Assembly (NCBI GenBank): GCA_963778075.1
Contig: CAVZTJ010000016.1
Location: 372,001-436,000, forward strand
Direction: 5' to 3'
DNA from: JASHPR01 sp963778075
GTDB lineage: Bacteria > Actinomycetota > Actinomycetes > Streptosporangiales > Streptosporangiaceae
DNA length: 64,000 nt
Made by a program: the position numbers and the translations under genes. This document shows, piece by piece, positions 24,278-31,825 of this stretch. Positions within the stretch are counted from its first letter, which is position 1. Every line of letters starts with the position of its first letter. The notes beneath the pieces were generated by a model. The model did no database searches. It had not been told where the DNA came from and saw nothing but the letters and a program-made list of their open reading frames with translations.

Positions 24278-25126
24278 ATGCGGCACGGCGTCGTATTGTT
24301 CAGCAGCGATCGCGGGATCACGCCTGCGCAGGCTGCTGCGGCGGCGGAAGCGGCCGGCTTCGCCTGCTTCTACGTGCCCGAGCACACCCACATCCCGGTC
24401 CGGCGCGAAGCGGCGCACCCAGGCACCGGAACCGCCGAGCTGCCGGACGACCGGTACCTGCGCACGCTGGACCCGTGGGTGGCGCTGAGCATGGCCGCCG
24501 CGGTCACCAGCACTATCCGGCTCGGCACCGCGGTCGCGCTGCCGGCCGAGCACGACCCGATCACGCTGGCCAAGACAATCGCCTCGCTCGACCACCTGTC
24601 CGGCGGCCGGGTCGAGCTTGGCGTGGGTTTCGGCTGGAACACCGACGAGCTAGCCGACCACGGGGTTCCGGCCGGGAAGCGGCGCACCGTGCTGCGCGAG
24701 CACCTGGCAGCGATGCGCGCACTGTGGTCCGAGGACGAGGCGAGCTACCAGGGTGAGTTCGTCAGCTTCGGAGCCTCGTGGGCGTTCCCGAAGCCGGTGC
24801 AGCCACGGATCCCGGTCCTGGTCGGCGCGGGCGGGACCGAGAAGACCTTCCGCTGGATCGCGCGCAGCGCCGACGGCTGGCTGACCACGCCCATCGAGAC
24901 CGACATCGACGGCAAGGTCGCGCTGCTGCGCAAGATCTGGCAGGAGGCCGGCCGCGACGGCGAGCCCCGGGTCACGGCGCTGGCGGGCAAGCCGGACCCG
25001 GAACTGCTCGCGCACTGGGCCGACATCGGCGTGACCGACGTGGCGTTCGGCCTGCCGGACCGCTCCCCGGACGAGGTCGCCGGCTACCTCGGCCGGCTGG
25101 CCGGGCGCCTGGGCCTGGGGGCCTGA
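24278..25126 (+). CDS. LLM-class (F420-dependent type) oxidoreductase
   Basis: A 282-residue luciferase-like TIM barrel. E-A-A-G-F-A-C-F-Y-V-P-E-H-T-H near 25, T-A-V-A-L-P-A-E-H-D-P-I-T-L-A-K near 90 and GRVELGVGFGWN near 110 are typical of F420-dependent mycobacterial LLM proteins. They perform hydride transfer to or from varied substrates; the cofactor may be F420H2 or FMN. ATG at 24278 follows AGGGAGC. It is the fourth gene of the operon, between the CMD-like protein and the aldehyde dehydrogenase. Confidence 0.82.
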   Translation: MRHGVVLFSSDRGITPAQAAAAAEAAGFACFYVPEHTHIPVRREAAHPGTGTAELPDDRYLRTLDPWVALSMAAAVTSTIRLGTAVALPAEHDPITLAKTIASLDHLSGGRVELGVGFGWNTDELADHGVPAGKRRTVLREHLAAMRALWSEDEASYQGEFVSFGASWAFPKPVQPRIPVLVGAGGTEKTFRWIARSADGWLTTPIETDIDGKVALLRKIWQEAGRDGEPRVTALAGKPDPELLAHWADIGVTDVAFGLPDRSPDEVAGYLGRLAGRLGLGA

Positions 25127-25127
25127 C

Positions 25128-26639
25128 GTGGCGGCCCCGGCGACCACGGCTCCGCTTCCCCTGGCCAGTCTCCCCCGGCCGATGCTGCTGATCGGCGGCG
25201 AGCTGCGCGGCGCGGCCGACGGGGCCGAGTTCCCGATCGAGAACCCGGCCACCGGCGAGCTCATCGGCCACGCGCCCGACGCCGGCGCCACCGACGCGGG
25301 CGCGGCCATAGCGGCCGCGCGTGCCGCGTTCCAGGAAACAGCCTGGGCCGCCGACACGGCGCTGCGGTCCCGCTGCCTGCGGCAACTGGAGGCGGCGCTG
25401 GACGCGGGCTTCGAGACGCTGCGCGCGATCACGATCGCCGAGGCCGGCGTGCCCCGGCTGTGGACCGACGGACCGCAGCTGCGGATGCCGGTCGACGGGC
25501 TCGACTACCTGGTCAAACTGCTGGACGGGTACGAGTGGGAGCAGGACCTCGGCCTCGCCGCGCCGCTGGGCATCCGCACCCAGCGGCGCGTCTGCCGGGA
25601 ACCGGCCGGCGTGGTGGCGGCGATCACGCCGTGGAACTTCCCGAATCAGATCAACCTGGCCAAGCTCGGCCCGGCGCTCGCGGCCGGCTGCACGGTGGTG
25701 CTCAAGCCGGCCCCGCAGACGCCGTGGACCGGAGCCGAGCTCGGCCGGCTGATCGCCACGCAGACCGACATCCCGCCCGGTGTGGTGAACGTGCTCACCG
25801 CCAGCGGCGCCGCCGCGGCAGTGGCGCTGACGGACGACCCGCGCGTCGACATGATCTCGTTCACCGGCTCGACCGCGACCGGCCGGCGGGTGATGGCCGC
25901 CGCCGCGCCGACGCTGAAGCGGGTCTTCCTCGAGCTCGGCGGCAAGTCGGCGGCCGTGGTGCTGGACGACTACGACCTGGCGGCCGCAGCCGCGCTCACC
26001 GCGTTCAGCGTGTGCATACACGCTGGCCAGGGGTGCGCGCTGACTACCCGGCTGATCGTGCCGCGGGGCCGGTACGACGAGGCCGTCGCCGCCTGCGCGC
26101 AGGCCATGCGCGGCGTGACCGTCGGCGACCCGGCCGACGCCAGCACGGTCTGCGGGCCGGTGATCTCCGCCGCGCAGCGGGACCGGGTCGAGTCGTACCT
26201 CCGCTCGGCCGCCGCGGACGGCGGGAGCTTCGCGTGCGGCGGCGGCCGTCCCGCCGGGCGGGAGGCCGGGTACTGGATCGAGCCGACGGTCATCGCCGGG
26301 CTGGACAACGCCGCGCGCGCCGCCCGCGAGGAGATCTTCGGGCCGGTCCTGGTCGTGCTGCCGCACGACGGCGACGACCACGCGGTCGCGCTCGCCAACG
26401 ATTCGCCGTACGGCCTGTCCGGCGCGGTCTTCGGCGGCAACCTCGACCGGGCCCGCAGCGTCGCGTCGCGCATCCGGTCCGGCACGATCGGCATCAACGG
26501 CGGGGTCTGGTACTCGCCGGACGTGCCGTTCGGGGGCTATAAGCAGTCCGGCACCGGGCGGGAAATGGGCGTAGCCGGGTTCGAGGAGTACCTGGAGATC
26601 AAGTCGATCGCGCTGCCGGCCCAAAAGGGACCATCATGA
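25128..26639 (+). CDS. Aldehyde dehydrogenase
   Basis: A 503-residue NAD(P)-dependent aldehyde dehydrogenase. The V-V-A-A-I-T-P-W-N-F-P-N segment and K-P-A-P-Q-T-P bind cofactor, F-T-G-S-T-A-T-G is the glycine turn, E-L-G-G-K-S-A holds the general base and H-A-G-Q-G-C the nucleophile. The start GTG is 1 base after the upstream stop, and the end overlaps the acyl-CoA ligase by ATGA. Next to a terminal-methyl-oxidising P450 and an acyl-CoA ligase, it would convert a side-chain aldehyde to the acid. Confidence 0.87.
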   Translation: MAAPATTAPLPLASLPRPMLLIGGELRGAADGAEFPIENPATGELIGHAPDAGATDAGAAIAAARAAFQETAWAADTALRSRCLRQLEAALDAGFETLRAITIAEAGVPRLWTDGPQLRMPVDGLDYLVKLLDGYEWEQDLGLAAPLGIRTQRRVCREPAGVVAAITPWNFPNQINLAKLGPALAAGCTVVLKPAPQTPWTGAELGRLIATQTDIPPGVVNVLTASGAAAAVALTDDPRVDMISFTGSTATGRRVMAAAAPTLKRVFLELGGKSAAVVLDDYDLAAAAALTAFSVCIHAGQGCALTTRLIVPRGRYDEAVAACAQAMRGVTVGDPADASTVCGPVISAAQRDRVESYLRSAAADGGSFACGGGRPAGREAGYWIEPTVIAGLDNAARAAREEIFGPVLVVLPHDGDDHAVALANDSPYGLSGAVFGGNLDRARSVASRIRSGTIGINGGVWYSPDVPFGGYKQSGTGREMGVAGFEEYLEIKSIALPAQKGPS

Positions 26640-28258
26640 ACATGGACGTGAACCTTGCTGACCTGGTCGCGGCGGTCGGGGCCGCGCTGCCGGACCGATG
26701 CGCGCTGGTGTGCGACGGGGACCGGCTCAGCTACCCGGAACTGACCGCGCGCAGCAACCAGGTCGCCCAGCACCTCGCCGGCGCGGGCCTGGCGCCGGAC
26801 GAGCCGGTCGGGCTGTACCTGCTCAACTCCACGGCGTACATCGAGGCGCTGCTCGGCTGCATGGTCGCGCGCACGATCCCGGTCAACATCAACTACCGGT
26901 ACACCGGGCACGAGCTGGCGCAGTTGCTCCGCAGCGCGCGGCTGGCCGGGCTCGTCGTCGACGCCGAGCACGCCTGGCTGGCGTCGGCCGTCGCGCCGTC
27001 CTGCCCCACCCTGCGGCACGTGGTTATCACGGGGCGCGATCCGGCGCAGCCGCCGCCGCGATTCCCCGAGCAGGTCACGGTCGTCGACTACGCTCCGGCG
27101 GTCGCGGCGGCTCCGGCCAGCCTGCCGGACAACGGGCGCAGCGGCGACGACAAGCTGATCATCTACACCGGCGGCACGACCGGGCTGCCCAAGGGTGTGC
27201 TGTGGCGGCACGAGGACTTCTTCTTCGCCGCGCTGGCCGGCGGCAACCACTACGGCCCGCCGCGGCAGAGCGTGGACGAGATCATCACGGCGGCCGCCGA
27301 GGTGCCCGCGGCCGGCTACGTCATCACGGCGCCGATGATGCACGGCGCCGGGACCTACACGCTGTTCTCCGCGTTCCTGATCGGCGCGACGGTCGTGCTG
27401 TCCCGCAAGTTCGACGCCGCGGCGGCGCTGCGGCAGGTCAAGGCCGAACGCGCGATGGTGCTGCAGGTGGTCGGCGACGCGATGGCCCGGCCGATCGCCG
27501 ACGAGCTGGCCGCCAGGCCGGGTGAGTACGACCTGTCCTCGCTGCTGGTCCTCGGCTCCGGCGGCGCGCTGCTGTCGGCGCCGGTGCGCGAGCAGCTGCA
27601 CACTCTGCTGCCGAACGTGTACATCACCGACCGGTTCGGCGCCTCGGAGACCGGCTCCGATGGCGAGCTCAGCGGGGACCTTGGCAGCCAGCCGCGGCTG
27701 GCGCACGCCGGGAACGTGCACGTTCTCGACGAGTCGCTGCGGCCGGTGCCACCGGGCGGGACCGGGCGGCTGGCCAAGTCGGGCCACGTGCCGCTGGGCT
27801 ACTTCGGCGACGAGCCCGCCACCCGGGCCACGTTCCCGGTCCTGGACGGGGTCAGGTACGCGCTGCTCGGCGACCTCGCCAGGGTCGCGGGCGACGGGTC
27901 GATCGAGGTCCTCGGCCGTGGCTCCACGTGCATCAATACCGGCGGCGAGAAGGTGTTTCCAGAGGAGGTCGAGCAGGCGCTCAAGCGGCACCCCGCGGTG
28001 CTGGACGCCGTCGTGGCCGGGGTACCGGACGAGCGCTTCGGCGAGCGGGTCGCCGCCGTGGCCGGCCTGCGGCCCGGCATGTCCGCGACCGAGGATGAAC
28101 TGCGCGCGCACTGCCGGGAGACGATCGCCGGGTACAAGGTTCCCGCCCGGATCGAGTTCGTGCCGTCGGTCGTACGCTCGCCGTCCGGCAAGGCGGACTA
28201 CCGGTGGGCACGCGCAGTCCTCACCGGCACAGATGACGCTCGAGGGGCCGGAACGTGA
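26636..28258 (+). CDS. Acyl-CoA synthetase (FadD-type AMP-forming ligase)
   Basis: A 540-residue adenylate-forming enzyme. The P-loop-like A3 motif reads Y-T-G-G-T-T-G-L-P-K-G-V, the A5-like motif is D-R-F-G-A-S-E-T-G, A7 is Y-A-L-L-G-D-L-A-R, and the A10 lysine is in P-S-G-K-A-D-Y. It activates a carboxylic acid to its CoA thioester. Its place between the aldehyde dehydrogenase and CYP142 recalls the side-chain-activating FadD enzymes (FadD17/FadD19 type) of steroid degraders, but the substrate is inferred. Both ends overlap neighbouring genes. Confidence 0.85.
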   Translation: MNMDVNLADLVAAVGAALPDRCALVCDGDRLSYPELTARSNQVAQHLAGAGLAPDEPVGLYLLNSTAYIEALLGCMVARTIPVNINYRYTGHELAQLLRSARLAGLVVDAEHAWLASAVAPSCPTLRHVVITGRDPAQPPPRFPEQVTVVDYAPAVAAAPASLPDNGRSGDDKLIIYTGGTTGLPKGVLWRHEDFFFAALAGGNHYGPPRQSVDEIITAAAEVPAAGYVITAPMMHGAGTYTLFSAFLIGATVVLSRKFDAAAALRQVKAERAMVLQVVGDAMARPIADELAARPGEYDLSSLLVLGSGGALLSAPVREQLHTLLPNVYITDRFGASETGSDGELSGDLGSQPRLAHAGNVHVLDESLRPVPPGGTGRLAKSGHVPLGYFGDEPATRATFPVLDGVRYALLGDLARVAGDGSIEVLGRGSTCINTGGEKVFPEEVEQALKRHPAVLDAVVAGVPDERFGERVAAVAGLRPGMSATEDELRAHCRETIAGYKVPARIEFVPSVVRSPSGKADYRWARAVLTGTDDARGAGT

Positions 28259-29463
28259 CGCTGCCGCCGCCCGGGCTCCCCATCGACCTGATGAGCGGGG
28301 AGTTTTTCGGCTCCGAGCCGTTCGGCGCATACGCGTGGATGCGTGAGCACGCGCCCGCCTACCACGACGAGGGCAACGACCTGTGGGCGCTGACCCGCTA
28401 CGCCGACGTGAAGGCCGCAGGGACCGACCCGGCGGTGTTCTCGAACGCCGGGGGCATCCGGCCCAAGTTCCCGCCGCTGCCGATGATGATCGACTTCGAC
28501 GCGCCGGAACACAGCCGGCGCCGCAAGCTGGTCAGCGCGGGCTTTACCCCGCGCCGGGTCAAGGCGCTGGAAGACCACGTCCGCGCCGTGTGCGACGACG
28601 CGATCGACGCGGTCTGCGAGCGAGGCGAATGCGACTTCGTGCGGGACATCGCCGCGCCGCTGCCGCTCAACATGATCGGCGACCTGCTGGGCGTCGACCG
28701 CGACAACCGCCCGGCCCTGCTGCGCTGGTCGGAGGACATGCTCAGGTCACAGGGTTCGCCCGACCCGGACGGCATGCAGGCGGCGATGCAGGCCTTCATC
28801 GAGTACGAGGCCTACATGGAGCCTGTTTTCGCCGACCGCCGCCGGACCGGCGCCGACGGCGACCTGGTCGGTGCGCTCGTGCACGCCGAGATCGACGGGG
28901 ATCGGCTCGACCATGACTCGCTGGTCTACGAGTCGCTGCTGATCCTCATCGGCGGCGATGAGACCACCCGGCACGTTCTGTCCGGCGGCATGCTGGCGCT
29001 GCTGGAAGACCCGCCACAGCTCGAACGGCTGCGCGCCGACCCGGCGCTGCTGCTTACGGCCGTGGAGGAGATGCTGCGCTGGGTGACCCCGATCAAGGAC
29101 ATGGCCCGCACCACGACCCGGCCGGTCTCGCTGCACGGCACGCAGATCCCGGGGGGCGCGGAGGTGATGCTGATCTATCCCGCGGCCAACCGCGACGAGG
29201 CGGTCTTCGACCGGCCCGAGACGTTCGACGCGGCGCGCGAGCCGAACCCGCATCTGGCGTTCGGCTTCGGCGCGCACTTCTGCCTCGGCAACCAGCTGGC
29301 CCGGCTGGAACTGCGGGTCATGTTCGAGCAGCTGTTCACCCGGCTGCCCGATCTGGCCCTGGCCACCTCGGCGCCACTCCCCCGCCGAGCCTCGAACTTC
29401 ATCAGCGGCCTGGAGTCCATGCCAGTCACATTCACCCCGTCCCGCCGACTCACGAGCCGATAA
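28255..29463 (+). CDS. CYP142-type cytochrome P450 (cholestenone side-chain oxidase type)
   Basis: A 402-residue P450 with close resemblance to mycobacterial CYP142 along its length: F-S-N-A-G-G-I-R-P near 62, M-M-I-D-F-D-A-P near 77, C-E-R-G-E-C-D-F-V-R-D near 121, I-L-I-G-G-D-E-T-T-R-H in the I-helix (about 230-240), haem loop A-F-G-F-G-A-H-F-C-L-G-N (Cys343) and F-I-S-G-L-E-S-M-P-V near the end. CYP142 oxidises the terminal methyl of the cholesterol side chain. It is the last gene of the operon and is followed by a gap without a recognisable terminator. Confidence 0.9.
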   Translation: MTLPPPGLPIDLMSGEFFGSEPFGAYAWMREHAPAYHDEGNDLWALTRYADVKAAGTDPAVFSNAGGIRPKFPPLPMMIDFDAPEHSRRRKLVSAGFTPRRVKALEDHVRAVCDDAIDAVCERGECDFVRDIAAPLPLNMIGDLLGVDRDNRPALLRWSEDMLRSQGSPDPDGMQAAMQAFIEYEAYMEPVFADRRRTGADGDLVGALVHAEIDGDRLDHDSLVYESLLILIGGDETTRHVLSGGMLALLEDPPQLERLRADPALLLTAVEEMLRWVTPIKDMARTTTRPVSLHGTQIPGGAEVMLIYPAANRDEAVFDRPETFDAAREPNPHLAFGFGAHFCLGNQLARLELRVMFEQLFTRLPDLALATSAPLPRRASNFISGLESMPVTFTPSRRLTSR

Positions 29464-29528
29464 GGCATCGCAGACCTGAACCACTGCGGGTTAGCGTGAG
29501 CCTCGTGGCTGCCGAGGCCTCTGGTGAG

Positions 29529-29930
29529 TCATGACATGATGGCGGTTCTATGCACCGCGGGGCGGCCGATCGGCACGACGATATCCCCCATCGTTTCGGT
29601 CACGGCCAGACTGTGCTGACGAGCTGTCATCGCGGCAGCAATGGCGTCTCGCTGGTCTTGGCTCGTGCGTGCAGCCACGCCACCAAGCCCAAGGGCTGCC
29701 AGTCGGTGCCGAGTCCAGACCGCGCGGGTCCGGGAGCTTCGCTTGCCGTGCCAGCGAGTCCATGAGGCAGTCGGGAAGACCTCGATGACCTCAAGCTCGC
29801 CGTCGCGGGCAGTCCGCCCCTCGGGTGCGCAGCAGCACGGGCAGCGCCACTGCCGAACATGCCTAGAGCGAGACACCCGTCCGGGTGTTGGCGCCCGGTC
29901 GGCGGCATGAGCATGCGTTACTACCATGGT
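29529..29930 (-). pseudogene. Decayed DUF429-family gene
   Basis: The C-terminal third reads as a DUF429 protein: E-V-I-E-V-F-P-T-A-S-W-T-R-W, R-D-A-I-A-A-A-M-T-A-R-Q-H and a final V-V-P-I-G-R. The preceding family-like piece, L-G-M-F-G-S-G-A-A-R-A-A-A, lies in a different minus-strand frame, so there is a frameshift near 29820. Only about 130 codons remain of a usual 230-260. It is probably not functional. DUF429 proteins have an RNase H-like fold and no agreed role. Confidence 0.55.
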
Positions 29931-29947
29931 AAGAACCACCGCGGTAT
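29922..29947. promoter_or_regulatory. Paired palindromes upstream of the toxin-antitoxin pair
   Basis: TACCATGGTA (29922-29931) is a perfect palindrome. Six bases later the related CACCGCGGTA begins, whose core ACCGCGGT (29938-29945) is also palindromic. The pair ends about 10 bases before the antitoxin ATG at 29957, a usual place for a ribbon-helix-helix antitoxin operator. Confidence 0.55.
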
Positions 29948-29956
29948 CATCGAGTC

Positions 29957-30202
29957 ATGAAAGTCGACAAGCTCAGCATCTCCTTCGAACCCGAGCTCGG
30001 CGATGCGGTGCGGTCAGCGGCCGCCGAAGCCGGAAAGCCCGTGTCATCCTGGCTGGCGGAGGCCGCCGCTAGCAAGTTGCGGGCTGAAGCTCTCGCGGAA
30101 TTCCTGGCCAGCTGGGAGACCGAGCACGGCGCGCTCACCGCTGAGGAGATCGCCCGAGCTGAACGAGAACTGGGCCTGACCCCAGGCCAAAGCGCCGCGT
30201 GA
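29957..30202 (+). CDS. VapB-like antitoxin
   Basis: An 81-residue acidic protein. The N-terminus V-D-K-L-S-I-S-F-E-P-E-L-G-D-A-V followed by P-V-S-S-W-L-A-E-A-A fits a ribbon-helix-helix DNA-binding domain; the rest is a charged helix (L-T-A-E-E-I-A-R-A-E-R-E-L-G) able to wrap around a toxin. Its stop overlaps the PIN-domain gene start (GTGA). It probably autoregulates through the paired palindromes just upstream. Confidence 0.78.
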   Translation: MKVDKLSISFEPELGDAVRSAAAEAGKPVSSWLAEAAASKLRAEALAEFLASWETEHGALTAEEIARAERELGLTPGQSAA

Positions 30203-30582
30203 GCGCACTGATCCTCGACTCCGGCGCTCTGGTAGCGGTGGATCGCGACGATCGCGCCATGGTGGCCAGGCTCCGCGCCGCCCAGCAGCACGGGCTAGAG
30301 CTCCGCAGCAATGCCATGGTCATCGCCCAGGTCTGGCGTGACCGCCATGGACGGCAGGTAAATCTGGCCCGGCTTCTGCGCGCGGTAGACGTCCGCACGG
30401 TAACCCAGCAGGACGGGCGAAACGCCGGCGTCCTGCAAGCCGCCGCGGGCACCGCCGACCCCATCGACGCGACCGTCGTGCTTCTCGCCGCACCCGGCGA
30501 CCGGATCCTCACCGGTGACCTTATTGACCTAACCCGCCTGGCGGAAGCAGCAGGGAACCGGCCCGTCATCGTTGCGTGCTAA
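30199..30582 (+). CDS. PIN-domain toxin (VapC-like)
   Basis: A 127-residue PIN-domain ribonuclease of the VapC kind. The acidic metal ligands are visible as L-I-L-D-S-G-A (Asp7), a later D-P-I-D-A-T-V-V, and I-L-T-G-D-L-I-D-L near 110. A conserved N-x-x-V-I-A-Q-V-W segment lies at 43-51. VapC toxins cleave tRNA or rRNA. It is intact and coupled to the antitoxin by a 4-base overlap. Confidence 0.8.
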   Translation: MSALILDSGALVAVDRDDRAMVARLRAAQQHGLELRSNAMVIAQVWRDRHGRQVNLARLLRAVDVRTVTQQDGRNAGVLQAAAGTADPIDATVVLLAAPGDRILTGDLIDLTRLAEAAGNRPVIVAC

Positions 30583-30618
30583 TTGCCGCGCACGAAATAC
30601 CAGCGGCCAATCGGTATG

Positions 30619-31029
30619 TCAGAGCGTAGGCATGTCGGCGGGCCAGACGATTTCTCCGGCACGGTCGCGCGGGGCGATCAGGACCACCGCCTTGAGAGCG
30701 AGTGCCCTCGCGGACGTGGTCCTGCCGGCGGCGAGGTAACGACGGATGGGATCGGCGGGGTCACTGCCAGGCGAGGCGGGCAGTGAGCGGCCGAGGAAAT
30801 CGACGCGCCGACCGACGTAACGATCTGGTTTACCTGCGTAGCGGCCGAACTTCGAGCGGTCGAAGTCCTGAGTCCCACGCCAGCGCGGCGGGAATGGCCA
30901 GTCGTTGTGCTGGGCGTAGAAGGACCACACGTCGACGTCTTTGACGCGGTTGCCCTGGTTCACGTAGTGCAACGCCGCGCCCTGGCATAGCGTCCGGCCA
31001 AGCAGGCGCCCGGCACTAGGCACAAGCAT
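30619..31029 (-). CDS. Conserved hypothetical protein, possibly 5'-damaged
   Basis: A 136-residue frame with a recognisable actinobacterial pattern but no known function: C-Q-G-A-A-L-H-Y-V, V-K-D-V-D-V-W-S-F-Y, F-D-R-S-K-F-G-R-Y, Y-V-G-R-R-V-D-F-L-G-R-S. Coding-like sequence continues upstream of the ATG at 31029 (E-I-R-R-P-I-H-A-V, D-R-C-Q-V-E-M-L) to about 31090 without a usable start. An out-of-frame ATG at 31117 reads M-T-H-V-I-R-R-D then stops. The gene may therefore carry a frameshift near its 5' end. Confidence 0.5.
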   Translation of the reverse strand: MLVPSAGRLLGRTLCQGAALHYVNQGNRVKDVDVWSFYAQHNDWPFPPRWRGTQDFDRSKFGRYAGKPDRYVGRRVDFLGRSLPASPGSDPADPIRRYLAAGRTTSARALALKAVVLIAPRDRAGEIVWPADMPTL

Positions 31030-31156
31030 CTCGACCTGACAGCGGTCGCCTGCTGATGTGACCGCATGTATGGGCCTTCGGATTTCGAGACTAGTCCCGG
31101 CGGATGACGTGAGTCATTCCTGCGATCACGGCGGTGGCCAGCGTCAAGCCGGGCTT

Positions 31157-31184
31157 TAGTCTCTCATCAAGAGGGGCTAGACTA
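31157..31184 (+). promoter_or_regulatory. Inverted repeat/promoter region of the HicAB-like pair
   Basis: TAGTCT (31157-31162) and AGACTA (31179-31184) are inverted repeats spaced by 16 bases, 7 bases before the ATG at 31191. TAGACT/GACTAT resembles a -10 box. An autoregulatory site for the HicB-like antitoxin is plausible. Confidence 0.35.
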
Positions 31185-31190
31185 TTTGCC

Positions 31191-31399
31191 ATGGCGAACG
31201 CGATGAAGCTGCGCGAGGTTAACCAAGCGCTGCGTCACGCTGGGTGCTTAGTCAAGGCACCAGCGGCGGCCACACTAAATGGATCTGTCCATGCGGCCAG
31301 CACAGTGCAAACATCCCGCGACACGTCACAGTTTCCCCGGGCGTTGTCGCCTCCACCATTAAGCGAATGCCCTGCCTGCCGGAAGGATGGCTGCAATGA
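31191..31399 (+). pseudogene. HicA-like toxin gene with a frameshift
   Basis: The first frame gives M-K-L-R-E-V-N-Q-A-L-R-H-A-G-C-L-V-K, the HicA N-terminus, and then loses sense near 31256. A second frame (minus one) continues G-G-H-T-K-W-I-C-P-C-G-Q-H, then I-P-R-H-V-T-V-S-P-G-V-V and I-K-R-M-P-C-L-P, ending at TGA 31397-31399. That end overlaps the HicB-like start as ATGA, the standard toxin-antitoxin layout. One base has evidently been lost around 31254-31257, so no full toxin is made unless frameshifting occurs. Confidence 0.7.
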
Positions 31400-31773
31400 A
31401 GTCCTACAAGGTGCGCGCGAAGCGGTGGGCCCGCGGCTGGGAACTGCACATCGACGGCTTGGGCGTGACCCAGTCACGCAGTCTGCGTGACGCCGAGGGC
31501 ATGGCCCGTGACTACATCGCGCTCGACACCGAGGTCCCTCCGGAGTCATTCGTTGTGGAAATCATTCCTGAGATCGGCCACGGACTGGACGAGAAGACGC
31601 GCGCTGCGAGGAAGGCAGTCGCCGAGGCAAGTACTGCGCAGCGCGCGGCCGCAGCACAAGCTCGCGAGGCGGCGCGGGAACTGCGGGGGGCGGGCCTGTC
31701 TGGGCGGGACATAGCAAAGGTGCTGGGCGTTTCGCCACAGCGCGTATCTCAGCTGCTGAGGACCGGCAGCTGA
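31396..31773 (+). CDS. HicB-like antitoxin with C-terminal helix-turn-helix
   Basis: A 125-residue protein. Residues 1-60 form the partly degraded RNase H-like HicB fold: a basic strand (Y-K-V-R-A-K-R-W), G-W-E-L-H-I-D, then L-R-D-A-E-G-M-A-R-D-Y-I and V-E-I-I-P-E-I. A long Ala-rich helix follows, then G-L-S-G-R-D-I-A-K-V-L-G-V-S-P-Q-R-V-S-Q-L-L, a clear helix-turn-helix. It remains intact although the partner toxin is frameshifted, so it may now act only as a DNA-binding protein. Confidence 0.75.
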   Translation: MKSYKVRAKRWARGWELHIDGLGVTQSRSLRDAEGMARDYIALDTEVPPESFVVEIIPEIGHGLDEKTRAARKAVAEASTAQRAAAAQAREAARELRGAGLSGRDIAKVLGVSPQRVSQLLRTGS

Positions 31774-31825
31774 GAACACCGCTGGGTCGGCACGCAGACT
31801 CTGACCGCTGCCGAGCTGCTCTGAA

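Noticed and set aside
26537..28330. A 597-codon minus-strand frame opposite the acyl-CoA ligase
   Set aside because: Antisense shadow caused by high third-position G+C; the plus-strand ligase has all adenylation motifs.
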